A program made the position numbers and the translations under genes. Shown here piece after piece: positions 1 to 10,174 of a DNA stretch of 48,278 nucleotides; position 1 is the first letter of the stretch; each line of letters opens with the position of its first letter. Under the pieces are notes generated by a model, which was given only the letters and a program-made list of their open reading frames with translations, was not told where the DNA came from and made no database searches. This stretch comes from Spirochaetales bacterium (GTDB lineage Bacteria; Spirochaetota; Spirochaetia; JAFGXN01): contig JAFGXN010000130.1 of assembly GCA_016936615.1 (NCBI GenBank), forward strand, positions 1 to 48,278. Direction: 5' to 3'.

Positions 1-1
1 A

Positions 2-1474
2 GTCTTCTCTGTTGCAAGTGAGGCTAATCCTAAGATTGATGAGGAAGCATTGATTGATGCAGGTTATAACTTGTCAAATGGCAAGGTCATTACTGGATTC
101 TTGATGCCTCATGATTTAAGTTCTTGGTTCTCAGTTAGTGATTGTGATACCACTATTCCAGGAAAGATTAAGATAGATTTTAATATTCCTGCTAGTTTTG
201 TTGCAAATCAGGATAGGTTTGATATCGAGTTTACTCGAACATATCGTTATGGTGGTGGATACCGAGGTCATAACGCTGTAGATTATGGTGAAAGAAACCT
301 TCAATCTCATGTGGATTTATTTAATCCAAACCCGATAACAACCCCTTGGGAAAAGACAATAGAACTGTATTCAAGTATAGGTGGCGGAGATTTGCCAGAA
401 CAGATAATTGATACTCAGTACGATGTAGCTGATAACGGTGAAAAGTTAATAGCAGTTAGAAACAAAGAGGTAAAACCTCTTAATGCTGGAATAGATTATG
501 ATGGATATGGAACAACCACATTTGCTTGGTATCAGAGAACTCAATCTCATATTAACAATTATCCGAGCACCTATGAAATAGTTGATGCAAATGATGAGTT
601 TGAGTGGCATTATTTGATTTGGGATTGGGTGCTAAGAAAATACATGCAACATCCTGATAATCCAAGATACTCGACAATTACAAATAAGTTCCACAGATTT
701 GATTTTGAGGAGGCAACAGCATGTGACTACAGGCTAAAGATTACCTTGAAGGCAGATCCATCAGTAAATATGACCTCTCCCGTGAAGCAAGGTTGGGCTG
801 CATTGACTGCAAGAGAGTTTGCAGGACTTGGCGCTATCATAAGAGATATCGCCTTCCATTCTCTTCCAACAACATTTGCCGATGAGCTTTTAAACGCAAA
901 AGATAATCAGCCGCCTCAGAATAATATGGATGTAGCTGGTCGATTTGATGGAAGAATTAGAGCTTGGGATCTTCAGGCTGGTACAACGGTTAAAGGAAAG
1001 TTTGCTAGTACTGATGGTGTTCATGGCAAGGGAATTGCAGATTTCCCAGGAATGTTTATGAAGTTTAGCTGGACAGATTTCCAATTTTCTATAGGAATTG
1101 GTGATCACTCACCAAAGCGAGTAATGAATGGCACAAGATTTGACTTCTATACGCCAAAGTTTGAAGGATACCTTGCTATTACAGGAGATCTTCTTGCCGG
1201 AACATTCTATCACGGACTACACAACACCAACGGTGGCGCTAAATTCTTAGCTACGGTTAAGGTTGTTGGTCAAAGTTCTAACTACCTAGATGCGGTAGAT
1301 GCTGGTTATAAATATCCAGGAGAGTGGATGGGCGGAGGCTGGAGAAGAGCCTACGACAACCCTGCGAAATGGTACAATGAGAGATTTACTTCTATTAAGT
1401 GGAAGTATCTTAATCAACCAATTGTCTATCCAGGATGTCTGGAGAATCCAAATCCATCTAACCCTTGGGAGTAG
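2..1474 (+). CDS. Unknown protein, 5' end outside the window
   Basis: The reading frame is open to the left edge of the window, so this is the C-terminal part (at least 490 residues) of a longer protein; the TTG at 50 is not a convincing start because codons upstream of it continue the frame. The sequence is rich in Tyr, Trp, Asn, Asp and Gly with no long hydrophobic segment, as expected of a secreted or surface beta-rich protein, but I do not recognise the family. It ends in Asn-Pro-Trp-Glu, without an autotransporter or OmpA-like tail. A strong terminator follows 20 bases after the stop, so it is the last gene of its transcript. Function not assigned. Confidence 0.75.
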   Translation, partial: VFSVASEANPKIDEEALIDAGYNLSNGKVITGFLMPHDLSSWFSVSDCDTTIPGKIKIDFNIPASFVANQDRFDIEFTRTYRYGGGYRGHNAVDYGERNLQSHVDLFNPNPITTPWEKTIELYSSIGGGDLPEQIIDTQYDVADNGEKLIAVRNKEVKPLNAGIDYDGYGTTTFAWYQRTQSHINNYPSTYEIVDANDEFEWHYLIWDWVLRKYMQHPDNPRYSTITNKFHRFDFEEATACDYRLKITLKADPSVNMTSPVKQGWAALTAREFAGLGAIIRDIAFHSLPTTFADELLNAKDNQPPQNNMDVAGRFDGRIRAWDLQAGTTVKGKFASTDGVHGKGIADFPGMFMKFSWTDFQFSIGIGDHSPKRVMNGTRFDFYTPKFEGYLAITGDLLAGTFYHGLHNTNGGAKFLATVKVVGQSSNYLDAVDAGYKYPGEWMGGGWRRAYDNPAKWYNERFTSIKWKYLNQPIVYPGCLENPNPSNPWE

Positions 1475-1494
1475 AAGGTATATAACATAATTTT

Positions 1495-1524
1495 GCTGCT
1501 TGCCGTAAGGCAGGCAGCTTTTTT
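1495..1524 (+). terminator. Rho-independent terminator after the first gene
   Basis: GCTGCTTGCC and GGCAGGCAGC form a 10-bp stem (one G-T wobble) closed by a GTAA loop and followed by six T. It ends the transcript of the truncated first gene and insulates the lipoprotein gene that starts at 1581. Confidence 0.9.
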
Positions 1525-1580
1525 ACTAGTTGAAATTTTTCCCTAGATTTTATATATTTTTCTCATACAGAGGAGTTTAT

Positions 1581-3038
1581 ATGAAAAAAATCTGGGGAAT
1601 TTTATTTTTTGCACTTGCCTTGACCTCGACATCATGCCTTTCAACTGTTAGGAGGTCATACAACAAGGTTGTTACTTCGATTGACGCAAAGACACTTAGT
1701 GTCGAAAAGGGAGACAACATCTTTGCTGCTTATCTGTGGACTACACCACCAGCATCTGGTTCTAAGCTAGATGGAGAATACAACGGCGATAATTTTGCCT
1801 CTTCTTTTATTTTTTCAGGGAAAAAATACAATTTTTCCTATACAAAAGAAGAAAAAAGTATAAAAGTTACTGGCAGTAGTGGAGAATTTGAGGCTGTAGC
1901 TGAGATCAAGAGATCTAGTAGGGATATCTACTATAATCTTAACGAGCTAAAGATTGCCTACAGAACAGTTACTCGTTGGGTTCCTGTTACAGTCCATGTC
2001 GAAGAGAAGGTCGCAGTAGAGAGGACCCGTCAGGTTCCATATCAAGCATCGCGTCAAGTCTACACTCCTGATGGTTATCAACGCACAGAGTGGTACACAG
2101 CCTACAGGACAGAGTGGTATACAGAATATGAGACTCGTTACGTCTCTAAGACAGAGTGGGTATGGAAAGATTTTCAGGAGCCTTATGTCCTGATACCAGA
2201 ATATGACTATGCTAAAATAACCCTTGATACAGGCGAGACATTGGCTTTTTTTCCACAAGAAGAGGAAGTCTATTATCTGAATCTCTCGTATCTTTCATAT
2301 ATTGACTCATTCAAGTCAGGGGATAGCCAAAAGGATGTGCGAGTAATCCTTTTTGATAGCGATTCGAATGGCACCTATACTGATACAAATGATAGAATTT
2401 TATTCAATACATGGAATCCATATGCGAAAGAATCAAGTTATGGGTATATTAGCGGATTTATGAACAATAGCTGGTACTCTAACCAATATCTAGCAGATGA
2501 TCTCTTTGTTGTGATGCAATCTGATGGAAAGACCTTAACAATCAAAAATGCCAACAGTGAGTATATCGGATCTGAAGAGCTTGGTACAATTCAGATAAAT
2601 AATATTGAAGATTATGATATTAACATAATATTCAATGGAGCAGGTTATTATTTCTTGAAAAAATTTGAGAGAAAGATTGAGTATGGTTTCTATAAACTTA
2701 GAATTGTTCGAAGTGGCTATATCGATTTTGAGCAGTTTTTTGAAGTAAATTCGAAAAACCCAGAGATTGTGATAAATTATAAGCCTACTCCGAAGGCTGG
2801 GACATTCACTTTAAAAGCTGTCCATTCTCGAGACTATATGGTTGTTGTCGAAGATGAGAACAAGAATAAGAGATACTACCCGAATGCTTCTGAGATCAAT
2901 CTTCCTTATGGTCGGTATCGAATCGAAGTTGTGAATAATGGATTCTCCTTGATAGAAGAGTTCACATTTAGTGAAGACACTCCAGTTCATACAATGAATT
3001 ATCAAGAAAAAATCGCATCCATCGCCACAACAGAATAA
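1581..3038 (+). CDS. Lipoprotein with aromatic repeat tract and PEGA-like domains
   Basis: 485 residues. The ATG at 1581 is chosen because an AGAGGAG ribosome site lies just upstream and it gives a clean lipoprotein signal (MKKIWG..., hydrophobic core, lipobox LTSTSC, lipidated Cys at about 19). Residues about 120-200 form a strand-like tract with alternating hydrophobics and repeats of the form R-T-E-W-Y-T. The C-terminal 170 residues contain two PEGA-like beta modules, each ending with a pattern like YGxYRIxVVxxGF. PEGA domains are common in surface lipoproteins; their role is structural and no enzyme motif is visible. Likely tethered to a membrane facing the periplasm. It stands alone between hairpins at 1495 and 3050. 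Function unknown. Confidence 0.85.
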   Translation: MKKIWGILFFALALTSTSCLSTVRRSYNKVVTSIDAKTLSVEKGDNIFAAYLWTTPPASGSKLDGEYNGDNFASSFIFSGKKYNFSYTKEEKSIKVTGSSGEFEAVAEIKRSSRDIYYNLNELKIAYRTVTRWVPVTVHVEEKVAVERTRQVPYQASRQVYTPDGYQRTEWYTAYRTEWYTEYETRYVSKTEWVWKDFQEPYVLIPEYDYAKITLDTGETLAFFPQEEEVYYLNLSYLSYIDSFKSGDSQKDVRVILFDSDSNGTYTDTNDRILFNTWNPYAKESSYGYISGFMNNSWYSNQYLADDLFVVMQSDGKTLTIKNANSEYIGSEELGTIQINNIEDYDINIIFNGAGYYFLKKFERKIEYGFYKLRIVRSGYIDFEQFFEVNSKNPEIVINYKPTPKAGTFTLKAVHSRDYMVVVEDENKNKRYYPNASEINLPYGRYRIEVVNNGFSLIEEFTFSEDTPVHTMNYQEKIASIATTE

Positions 3039-3049
3039 TCTAAAATAAA

Positions 3050-3075
3050 GCCCCCGTATCAATCGATACGAGGGC
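3050..3075. terminator. Hairpin after the PEGA lipoprotein gene, possible terminator
   Basis: GCCCCCGTATC and GATACGAGGGC pair around an AATC loop with one C-A mismatch. There is no T run on the plus strand; on the minus strand the stem is followed by a T-rich stretch, but no minus-strand gene lies there. It probably helps end or stabilise the 3' end of the lipoprotein mRNA; weak as an intrinsic terminator. Confidence 0.4.
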
Positions 3076-3116
3076 AAAATTCTATAGTCAAATTCATGTT
3101 TATCTTCCACCACAAT

Positions 3117-3145
3117 TTGTAAATCCGAGTAATATCTATGATAAT
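3117..3145 (+). promoter_or_regulatory. Probable sigma-70 promoter of the GGDEF/EAL gene
   Basis: TTGTAA at 3117-3122, a 17-base spacer, then GATAAT at 3140-3145. Predicted transcription start is near 3152, almost on the ATG at 3154, and no Shine-Dalgarno is visible. If correct the mRNA is (nearly) leaderless. Confidence 0.5.
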
Positions 3146-3153
3146 TAATATTG

Positions 3154-6105
3154 ATGATTGATATTATTTCTGTAGCTGGCTTGATTTCATTAGGATTTTA
3201 TCTACTCTTTGTTTTCATATTTGTTGCAAATATTTGGTACTTGAGCGCCTCCTCAAAGAACGCCTTGAGTCGTGTTTTTTTCTTGCTTTGCTTATGTCTC
3301 TCAGTTTGGTCACTTACTTTTGCATTGTCTAATTCTGCGCTTAGCCAGGATTATGCAATAATTTGGAGACGGTTTAGCGCGCTAGGCTGGGGCTTTGCCT
3401 ACTCTGTAATTCTTCATTTTGTTTTGATATTAACTGGGTACTCCTCTAAGATAAATAAGTATTCACTCCTATTGCTATATATCCCAGCAGTTATAACATT
3501 TTTTCTCTTTGGTCTTTATAACCCTACTACATTAAAATATATCAACCTTGTTCAGACCCCGTATGGGTGGGCTCAACTTCCTGTAGGTGGACCTTGCGAT
3601 ACATTCTTTTACATATATTATGTCGGTTATATTGCTATCTCATTTGTCCTTCTTATAATTTGGTGGGTAAGACAAAAAGATAGACATGAAAGGGTAAATG
3701 CAGGGTTATTCTTCTTCTCATTTCTCTTTGCGTTTGTCTCTGGCTCCTTGACAGATGTAGTCGCAAACCGATTATTCGAGCATCCTATTCCATCAATAGC
3801 ACCATTTTCATTTACTGTTCCCTTAATTGCTCTTGGGATAATAATTCGAAGAAAAGGTTTTAGGTTAGTCGAACCTCATGAGATTGAAATTCACGATGAT
3901 TCTATATTTTCCGACTCAACAAGGAAAAAATTTCATTTTTACCTTTTTATAAATTATATAATAGGAAGTTTGATTAGCATTGCTCACTCATTTTACTATG
4001 AGATATCTCTGAATAATTCTATAGTATTCAGCGCAGGTCTAGTTCTACTTGGTGGTGTTGTTTTTTATATTCCTTTCATGAATCTCAAGATACTCTACAA
4101 GGATATTTTAACTGTATTTTTTGTTGCAATCTCTATTCCTGTAATTCATTTTAGATTTTTGTTTGAGAATGGTAGCCGGACTGTCTGGGCTCTGCCACTT
4201 GTCTTTATGACAATCTCTGTAGTCTTTAATCGCAGATTCTTCCTTGTAGTTATTGCTACTGTCTCATTCTTAGTTGCAGCAATATCTTGGGCTATTGCAC
4301 CCACGTTAGATCCTTTTTTCACACCATTTATCCATTTTTCTCGGATACTGTTTTTGATAATTGGTTTGATTTTTTCTTTTTATATAAAAAAACTATATTT
4401 TGCCCGAACACTTCAGCTTCAAGAAGCAAATCAGCAACTTAGTCTTTCAGAGCAAATTCTCAAAGAGACCTCAGAGGGTGTTTGCGTTATCTCACCTGAA
4501 GGGCGATTTCTCTCAGTCAATGCCTCGTTTTGTTCAATGACAGGCTACAATGCGGTTGAACTTTTAGATGAAAATTTTATGATGATAAATTCAGAGCAAC
4601 AGGGAGAATCTTTTTTTGCAAATGTAAAAGAAAAAACAGATAAGTATGGGCGTTGGCAAGGTGAGGTGTGGAATAGAAGAAAAGATGGGGAAAAAATTCC
4701 AAATTGGGTTTCGCTCAACACTGTAAAGGATGAGCACAAAACTATTTCTCATTACATTGTAGTTGTCTCTGATATCTCGAAGATTAAGACTGCAGAGGAG
4801 AGGATAAGAAAATTAGCATATTTTGACTCTTTAACAGGTCTTCCTAACCGATTTTATTTTAACCAGATTTTAGAAAAGACATTGGTCCGAGCGAATAAGT
4901 TTTACAAGATGACAGTATTGATGTTTGTTGATTTGGATCGGTTTAAAAATGTCAACGACAGTTTAGGTCACTCGTCAGGCGATGAGGTTCTGATCATTGT
5001 TGCAGAGAGGCTAAAAAAAGTGGTAAAAAGTTCCGACACTGTGGCTCGACTTGGTGGGGATGAGTTTACTATAGTTTTAGAGGATTTGGACTCTCCTCAT
5101 CAAGCTATCATAATTGCAAAGCGAGTTCTTGAAGCACTTTCTCAGCCAATAACTTTAGATAATCGTGAATTCATTGTGGGCGCAAGCATCGGCATCGCGA
5201 TAGCGCCTACTGATGATGTTACTGCTGAGGGATTGTTGATGAAGGCAGATGCGACACTCTACTATTCTAAGAATAACGGGCGCGGTAATTTTTCTTTTTA
5301 TTCATCTGAAGTACAGCTTCGCCAGAAAAAATACTTAGATATCGAAGAAAAAATGAAATGTGGTCTGAAAAATGGAGGTTTTAAATTATTCTTGCAACCT
5401 CAAATCTGTGTGACAAAGACAAATAATTATCTTTGTGGTGCTGAAGCCTTGTTGAGGTTGATTACCCCAGACAATCAGATGGTTCCTCCCAATGAGTTTA
5501 TTCAAATTGCAGAAGATGTGGGGATGATTGTGGATATCGGCAACTTTGTCATTGAGGAGTCAGCAAGGTTGGCTTCTGAGCTGAATAAACAAGGAATAAG
5601 TCTCCCAATCTCTATAAATATCTCTGTCAGGCAGCTAGAAAATTTTCAGATCGTTTCTGTTATTAAAGATGCGATTCTCTTAAATCGAATCAAGGCAAAA
5701 GATTTAAAAATTGAAGTCACGGAATCGCTTTTTTATAAGGATGTTCCAAAGATAATAGCAATCCTTTCAGAGATAAAAAGTCTTGGAATTGAGATTGGTA
5801 TCGATGATTTCGGTACTGGATTCTCCTCTTTAAGCTCATTAGTCAAGTTGCCGATAGATTTTTTGAAAATTGATAAATCATTTATCGATAGATTAGGCTC
5901 GAAAGATGAGAAAGGTCTTGTTGCAACTATCATGACAATCGCTAAGAATATGAATCTTGATATTGTTGTAGAAGGTTTAGAGAAGGAGGAACAGCTATTA
6001 TTTTTGAAAAAGTATTATCCAACAACAATTCAAGGTTACTATTTCAGCAGACCTCTACCATATGCTGATTTCGTAAATTTCTACAAAAATTTCCAGAAAT
6101 TGTGA
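3154..6105 (+). CDS. Membrane-bound PAS-GGDEF-EAL cyclic-di-GMP enzyme
   Basis: 983 residues. The N-terminal ~410 residues contain many hydrophobic helices: a 7-8 helix block (1-235) resembling the 7TM sensor regions of histidine kinases, then a second block (about 260-405). A short helix leads to a PAS domain (about 425-545), a GGDEF domain with intact GGDEF at about 634-638 and an EAL domain with EAL at about 764, DDFGTG and a QGYYFSRPLP end. Both catalytic signatures are present, so it may make and degrade c-di-GMP; in many such fusions one domain is regulatory. It should sense a membrane or periplasmic cue and adjust c-di-GMP for motility or surface behaviour. An in-frame TTG three bases upstream is a less likely start. 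Single-gene unit. Confidence 0.92.
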   Translation: MIDIISVAGLISLGFYLLFVFIFVANIWYLSASSKNALSRVFFLLCLCLSVWSLTFALSNSALSQDYAIIWRRFSALGWGFAYSVILHFVLILTGYSSKINKYSLLLLYIPAVITFFLFGLYNPTTLKYINLVQTPYGWAQLPVGGPCDTFFYIYYVGYIAISFVLLIIWWVRQKDRHERVNAGLFFFSFLFAFVSGSLTDVVANRLFEHPIPSIAPFSFTVPLIALGIIIRRKGFRLVEPHEIEIHDDSIFSDSTRKKFHFYLFINYIIGSLISIAHSFYYEISLNNSIVFSAGLVLLGGVVFYIPFMNLKILYKDILTVFFVAISIPVIHFRFLFENGSRTVWALPLVFMTISVVFNRRFFLVVIATVSFLVAAISWAIAPTLDPFFTPFIHFSRILFLIIGLIFSFYIKKLYFARTLQLQEANQQLSLSEQILKETSEGVCVISPEGRFLSVNASFCSMTGYNAVELLDENFMMINSEQQGESFFANVKEKTDKYGRWQGEVWNRRKDGEKIPNWVSLNTVKDEHKTISHYIVVVSDISKIKTAEERIRKLAYFDSLTGLPNRFYFNQILEKTLVRANKFYKMTVLMFVDLDRFKNVNDSLGHSSGDEVLIIVAERLKKVVKSSDTVARLGGDEFTIVLEDLDSPHQAIIIAKRVLEALSQPITLDNREFIVGASIGIAIAPTDDVTAEGLLMKADATLYYSKNNGRGNFSFYSSEVQLRQKKYLDIEEKMKCGLKNGGFKLFLQPQICVTKTNNYLCGAEALLRLITPDNQMVPPNEFIQIAEDVGMIVDIGNFVIEESARLASELNKQGISLPISINISVRQLENFQIVSVIKDAILLNRIKAKDLKIEVTESLFYKDVPKIIAILSEIKSLGIEIGIDDFGTGFSSLSSLVKLPIDFLKIDKSFIDRLGSKDEKGLVATIMTIAKNMNLDIVVEGLEKEEQLLFLKKYYPTTIQGYYFSRPLPYADFVNFYKNFQKL

Positions 6106-6311
6106 GTTCTTAGTTCGTCTCTGTATATTTTTATCAATGATTTACCTTGGGGATTATATCCGTGATATTCAGCCTCTCAAAACATTTAAGATAGCTACTT
6201 TTTTTGCTCAAAATAAGTTAGATCACTACTTCTAATTCTCAGTGATATTTTGTGTTCTCGACAAAAGGCGAAAAATAGGGAGGGAAGTATAGTAAAAATA
6301 TAAAAAATTTG

Positions 6312-6317
6312 TATAAT
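6312..6317 (+). promoter_or_regulatory. Perfect TATAAT box six bases before the mnmG start
   Basis: TATAAT at 6312-6317 is followed by six bases and then the ATG at 6324, placing the expected transcription start on the start codon. No convincing -35 is visible 16-18 bases upstream and no Shine-Dalgarno lies near the ATG (the nearest purine-rich run, GGGAGGG, is over 30 bases away). The 218-base gap from 6106 to 6323 otherwise holds nothing I recognise. Confidence 0.4.
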
Positions 6318-6323
6318 TATCCT

Positions 6324-8189
6324 ATGGATTATGATGCTATTGTTGTCGGCGGTGGGCATGCTGGGATTGAAGCAGCTTACGCACTTTCAGGTCTTGGTTA
6401 TTCAACCATTATGATTACTCAGAATTTAGATGCTATTGGAAGATTGTCTTGCAATCCTGCGATTGGTGGACTCTCTAAAGGCAATATTGTTAGGGAAATT
6501 GATGCCCTTGGCGGAGCTATGGCTCAATTGATTGATAAATCAATGATACAGTTTAGGATTTTGAACAGACGCAGAGGTCCTGCGGTTCAGGCGCCACGAG
6601 CTCAGGCTGATAAGTTTTTATATAATTTCTATGCGAAGCAGCTGTTGGAGTTGCGCAAGAATCTCGACCTTTTTCAGGATACTGTAGTGGATATAATCTT
6701 GTCAAAGGATAGTAGCTCGATTGTTGGAGTTGTTACAGAACGAGGACATTCAATCTCAGCGAAGGTTGTTGTTATCACCACAGGGACATTCATGGATGGT
6801 AAGATCTTTATTGGTGAGTACGAGGCTGAGTGTGGTCGTCTAGGAGAGCCAGCTGCGATTGGTCTTGGAAGAAATCTGCGAGACAAAGGTTTTGTCCTTG
6901 GTCGAATGAAGACTGGAACGCCAGCAAGAGTTGCCCGATCTTCGATAGATTTTTCAAAGGTGGAGAGGCAACCTGGCGATGAGGAGATGCAGCCTTTTTC
7001 ATTTGCCAACGATAAGGTGGATAGACCTTCAGAAGATTGTTGGATTACCTTCACAAATGAGAAAACACATCAGGTTATTAGTGAGAATATGCATAGATCT
7101 CCACTTTATGGTGGTAAGATCACAGGAAAAGGACCTCGTTACTGCCCGTCAATTGAAGATAAGGTTGTGAGGTTTCCTGATAGAGAGAGGCATCAGATTT
7201 TTATTGAGCCGGAGGGGCTTGACTCAGAAGAGATGTATCTTAACGGAATCTCTACTTCTCTTCCAGAGAGTGTCCAAAAGGCTTTTTTACAGACTATTCC
7301 TGGACTTGAAAATGTTAAGATTATGCGCCCAGCATATGCTGTTGAGTATGACTTTGTAGATCCTCGTCAATTATTGCCTTCACTTGAGACTAAAAAGGTC
7401 TCAGGTCTCTACTTCGCGGGGCAGACAAATGGAACTTCAGGTTACGAAGAGGCTGGATGTCAGGGCTTAATTGCTGGAATAAATGCAGGATTGAAGCTTC
7501 AAGGAAAAGAACCATTGATTTTGGACAGAAGTGAGGCCTACACTGGCGTATTAATCGACGATCTCGTGACAATGGGAACAAATGAACCGTATAGGATGTT
7601 TACCTCTCGAGCTGAGTATCGACTCTGTTTGAGACATGATGATGCTGATAGAAGACTTTTACAAAGATCATATGAGTTTGGACTCCAGACTCAAGTTGCA
7701 TTTGACAGATTACAGGAGAAGTTGAGAGGCATTGATGAGATTCAGGAAATTTTAAAGAAAAGAAAGATTAAGAGTGGTGAAGAAGATATTTCAATGGGCG
7801 CAAATGCAATTGGTAAAAATTTAGTGCAAATTCTAAAGACACCAGATTCAGACATCCTCAGATTGCGGGAGCTAGAACCTCAGCTTAAGGAGTATCCTCT
7901 GCAGTGGTTTGAGCAGGCTGCAATAGATATCAAATATGAGGGGTATATTGCTCGGCAAGAAGTCCAGATAAATAAGTTTAGAAGGACTGAGAAGATGAAA
8001 ATCCCAGCAGATTTTGATTACTTCAAGGTTGATGGTATCTCCACAGAGGCTAAGCAGAAGTTAGCAGAGATCCGACCTGTTTCGATTGGGCAAGCTTCCC
8101 GCATATCAGGAGTGAGAAATTCAGATATTGCTGTTTTGATGATGCTTGTCGGCAAATTCCGGGGGAGCCATGGCAAAGACATTGACTAA
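6324..8189 (+). CDS. mnmG: tRNA uridine-34 5-carboxymethylaminomethyl modification enzyme MnmG (GidA)
   Basis: 621 residues, the usual length of the family. The start at 6324 gives [18 protein letters not shown], the family's N-terminal FAD-binding motif (GGGHAGxEAA); the TTG at 6309 would add five unsupported residues. Further signatures are [12 protein letters not shown] at about 46-57 and the long central segment with [12 protein letters not shown]. MnmG acts with MnmE in the cytoplasm to modify the wobble uridine of several tRNAs, using FAD, NADH, methylene-THF and glycine or ammonium. It overlaps rsmG by 20 bases, a common pairing (gidA-gidB), so the two are translationally coupled. Confidence 0.97.
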   Translation: MDYDAIVVGGGHAGIEAAYALSGLGYSTIMITQNLDAIGRLSCNPAIGGLSKGNIVREIDALGGAMAQLIDKSMIQFRILNRRRGPAVQAPRAQADKFLYNFYAKQLLELRKNLDLFQDTVVDIILSKDSSSIVGVVTERGHSISAKVVVITTGTFMDGKIFIGEYEAECGRLGEPAAIGLGRNLRDKGFVLGRMKTGTPARVARSSIDFSKVERQPGDEEMQPFSFANDKVDRPSEDCWITFTNEKTHQVISENMHRSPLYGGKITGKGPRYCPSIEDKVVRFPDRERHQIFIEPEGLDSEEMYLNGISTSLPESVQKAFLQTIPGLENVKIMRPAYAVEYDFVDPRQLLPSLETKKVSGLYFAGQTNGTSGYEEAGCQGLIAGINAGLKLQGKEPLILDRSEAYTGVLIDDLVTMGTNEPYRMFTSRAEYRLCLRHDDADRRLLQRSYEFGLQTQVAFDRLQEKLRGIDEIQEILKKRKIKSGEEDISMGANAIGKNLVQILKTPDSDILRLRELEPQLKEYPLQWFEQAAIDIKYEGYIARQEVQINKFRRTEKMKIPADFDYFKVDGISTEAKQKLAEIRPVSIGQASRISGVRNSDIAVLMMLVGKFRGSHGKDID

Positions 8190-8829
8190 GATTGAATCAG
8201 CTCTGGAGTATTTAGAAATTCCTCACACCAAAGAGCAGGCAGAACTCTTACTCGCATACCATGACTATATCTTGAAAAGAAATGATATTCTCAGGTTAAT
8301 CTCAGAGACCTCAAGCGATTCAGTTCTGTTTCACATCTTTGACTCATTGGTAGGATATCCCTTTTTGAAAAAATACAATTTTCAGTTGTTAGCAGATATT
8401 GGCTCCGGGGGAGGCTTTCCAGGAATCCCTCTTGCAATACTCTTCTCTGATAAAGAGTTTTTGTTGATCGAGAAATCATCACGGAGGGCTGGATTCCTTC
8501 GAGCATGTGTCGCAAGTCTTGGCATTGCTTCTCGTGTAACAATCGTTGAAGATGAGCTTAAGAATATTGATACAAAGGTAGATGGTGCTGTCTTCAGAGC
8601 ATTTAGACAGATTGATGAGTTCTTCTTGCAGATAGCAAATATTGTCAAGCCAGAAGGATTTATCTTTGCTTACAAGGGTAAAAAAGAGGAAACTCAGCGA
8701 GAGCTTCTCCTATTAAAAGAAAATCCAAAATTTTCTGAAAATTTTGGATTTGAGATTCTCTTCTCTGACAAAACCTTTAGTCCTGCTGAGAGAAGTTTTT
8801 TATTTTCTACAAAAATTCAGGCTCAATAG
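8170..8829 (+). CDS. rsmG: 16S rRNA (guanine-N7) methyltransferase RsmG (GidB)
   Basis: 219 residues. The start at 8170 follows GGGGGAG inside the end of mnmG; the spacing is short, but in-frame alternatives upstream lack support. The SAM-binding glycine motif appears as [15 protein letters not shown] (about 75-90), and [14 protein letters not shown] follows as in the family. RsmG methylates N7 of G527 (E. coli numbering) of 16S rRNA. Its last 23 bases overlap the 3' end of the minus-strand TPR gene, so the two transcripts converge without an intergenic terminator. Confidence 0.95.
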   Translation: MAKTLTKIESALEYLEIPHTKEQAELLLAYHDYILKRNDILRLISETSSDSVLFHIFDSLVGYPFLKKYNFQLLADIGSGGGFPGIPLAILFSDKEFLLIEKSSRRAGFLRACVASLGIASRVTIVEDELKNIDTKVDGAVFRAFRQIDEFFLQIANIVKPEGFIFAYKGKKEETQRELLLLKENPKFSENFGFEILFSDKTFSPAERSFLFSTKIQAQ

Positions 8830-10168
8830 ATTTTAGCATCTTCTCTAGCTTATCTCTTTCAACAAGGTCTATTAATCTAGCTTCAACAAATCTCTTTGCC
8901 TCTTCGGTGAAGAATCCAGCTGTAAAGCAGAATGCTCGTCCTGCCTTCTCCTCTTTCAGTTTTGCATGGAGTTCTCTTACTAGTAGATCACTAACCTGTC
9001 CTGTATTCCTAATAAATCTGAATAGAACAATATCTTCCCATTTTCTAGTGTTAACTTCGATAATAATATCTAAATAAAGGTTTTTTACAATATTCATATC
9101 AATTACCTTCATGTGAGCATTCTTAAATGAGTTCGATGCTAATTTACGGCAGATATTTGCAAATTCAGAATTACCACCCATTAGGAAAATTCTAAGGTTG
9201 TTGTTTGCCACAAGATCGGAGTATTTAGCAATCAGTTGTTTAGTATCTTTATAATCAGGTTTGATCTCTGCTATCTCTTTCAAGAGTGTTATTGCTCTAG
9301 TTAGATTTTGTTCTTTTATGTAAATATTTGCTAGGTAATACTTTAATTCAAACTTGGTAGCAGCAGGAATCTTATTGTGTTTCAATCCTATCTCGAAGTG
9401 ACCAGCTGCATTATTGTACTGGTTGTAGTGAAGACAAATCTTTCCTGAATTTAGCGCGGCAAGAGGCCCCCAGTTAGAGTCAGCTCGCAATTGTGAAAAA
9501 AGCTTCAGAGCCATATCTTTTTGACCATTAAGATTGTAACATTGAGCAAGGGCAAAGAGACACTCTCTGTCGTCCGGGTTCATCTCAATAACCCGCTTTA
9601 GATGAGAGATAGCATCTGCGGTTTTCTGCTCCTTGTAGTAACATAGCCCCATAATTCTTAATGTATTTGAATGACTAGCATTTAAAGTCTTTGCAATTCT
9701 TAGGTAACTAAGAGCTTTTACATAATTTCCATTTAGGTATTCAATATAACCAAGGTTAAAATTAACCTCAAAGCTATCCTTTTCTAGTTCATATGCATCT
9801 AACAGAGCCATGAAGGCTTCATCGCGGTGACCTGTCTTGAGCAATGAAATTCCATATTTTAGGTAGATATCAAACTTTTCTCCATGAGACCTATTACTCA
9901 CCTGGTCTGATAGAACACTGTATGCGCGCATCGCTTTTTCGTAGTCACCCTCTTCAAAATATAACTCTCCAAGATCTTTGAGAGCATGAGGATCTTTTGG
10001 GTTTTTCGATAATTTCTTTGTTGTCTTCTTTAGTATAGCTGACTTGTCTTTTTTAGTTATTTTCTTTTTTGTAGACTTCTTCTCTTTCGGTTTTCTCATC
10101 GATAAGGCAATTATCACTAGAATAACGAATACTACAATTGGGATAATAACATACATATAGTTTATCAT
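8807..10168 (-). CDS. Membrane-anchored TPR protein with degenerate Mrr-like C-terminal domain
   Basis: 453 residues from the ATG at 10168. One N-terminal transmembrane helix (about 4-25) is followed by a Lys-rich linker and a run of TPR repeats (about 45-325), a protein-protein docking array. The last ~100 residues look like a restriction-endonuclease-like Mrr domain (pattern VRELHAKLKEEKA...FTAGFFTEEAKRFVEA), but where active members have Q/E-x-K the sequence reads F383-R384-F385, so nuclease activity is unlikely. The upstream ORF extension of 45 codons is rejected because a good promoter lies inside it. Role unknown; scaffold or nucleic-acid binder at the inner membrane are guesses. Confidence 0.8.
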   Translation of the reverse strand: MINYMYVIIPIVVFVILVIIALSMRKPKEKKSTKKKITKKDKSAILKKTTKKLSKNPKDPHALKDLGELYFEEGDYEKAMRAYSVLSDQVSNRSHGEKFDIYLKYGISLLKTGHRDEAFMALLDAYELEKDSFEVNFNLGYIEYLNGNYVKALSYLRIAKTLNASHSNTLRIMGLCYYKEQKTADAISHLKRVIEMNPDDRECLFALAQCYNLNGQKDMALKLFSQLRADSNWGPLAALNSGKICLHYNQYNNAAGHFEIGLKHNKIPAATKFELKYYLANIYIKEQNLTRAITLLKEIAEIKPDYKDTKQLIAKYSDLVANNNLRIFLMGGNSEFANICRKLASNSFKNAHMKVIDMNIVKNLYLDIIIEVNTRKWEDIVLFRFIRNTGQVSDLLVRELHAKLKEEKAGRAFCFTAGFFTEEAKRFVEARLIDLVERDKLEKMLKSIEPEFL

Positions 10169-10174
10169 AAATTT

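Noticed and set aside
6106-6323. Small RNA or riboswitch before mnmG
   Set aside because: No stable hairpin, aptamer-like pattern or terminator is visible in these 218 bases.
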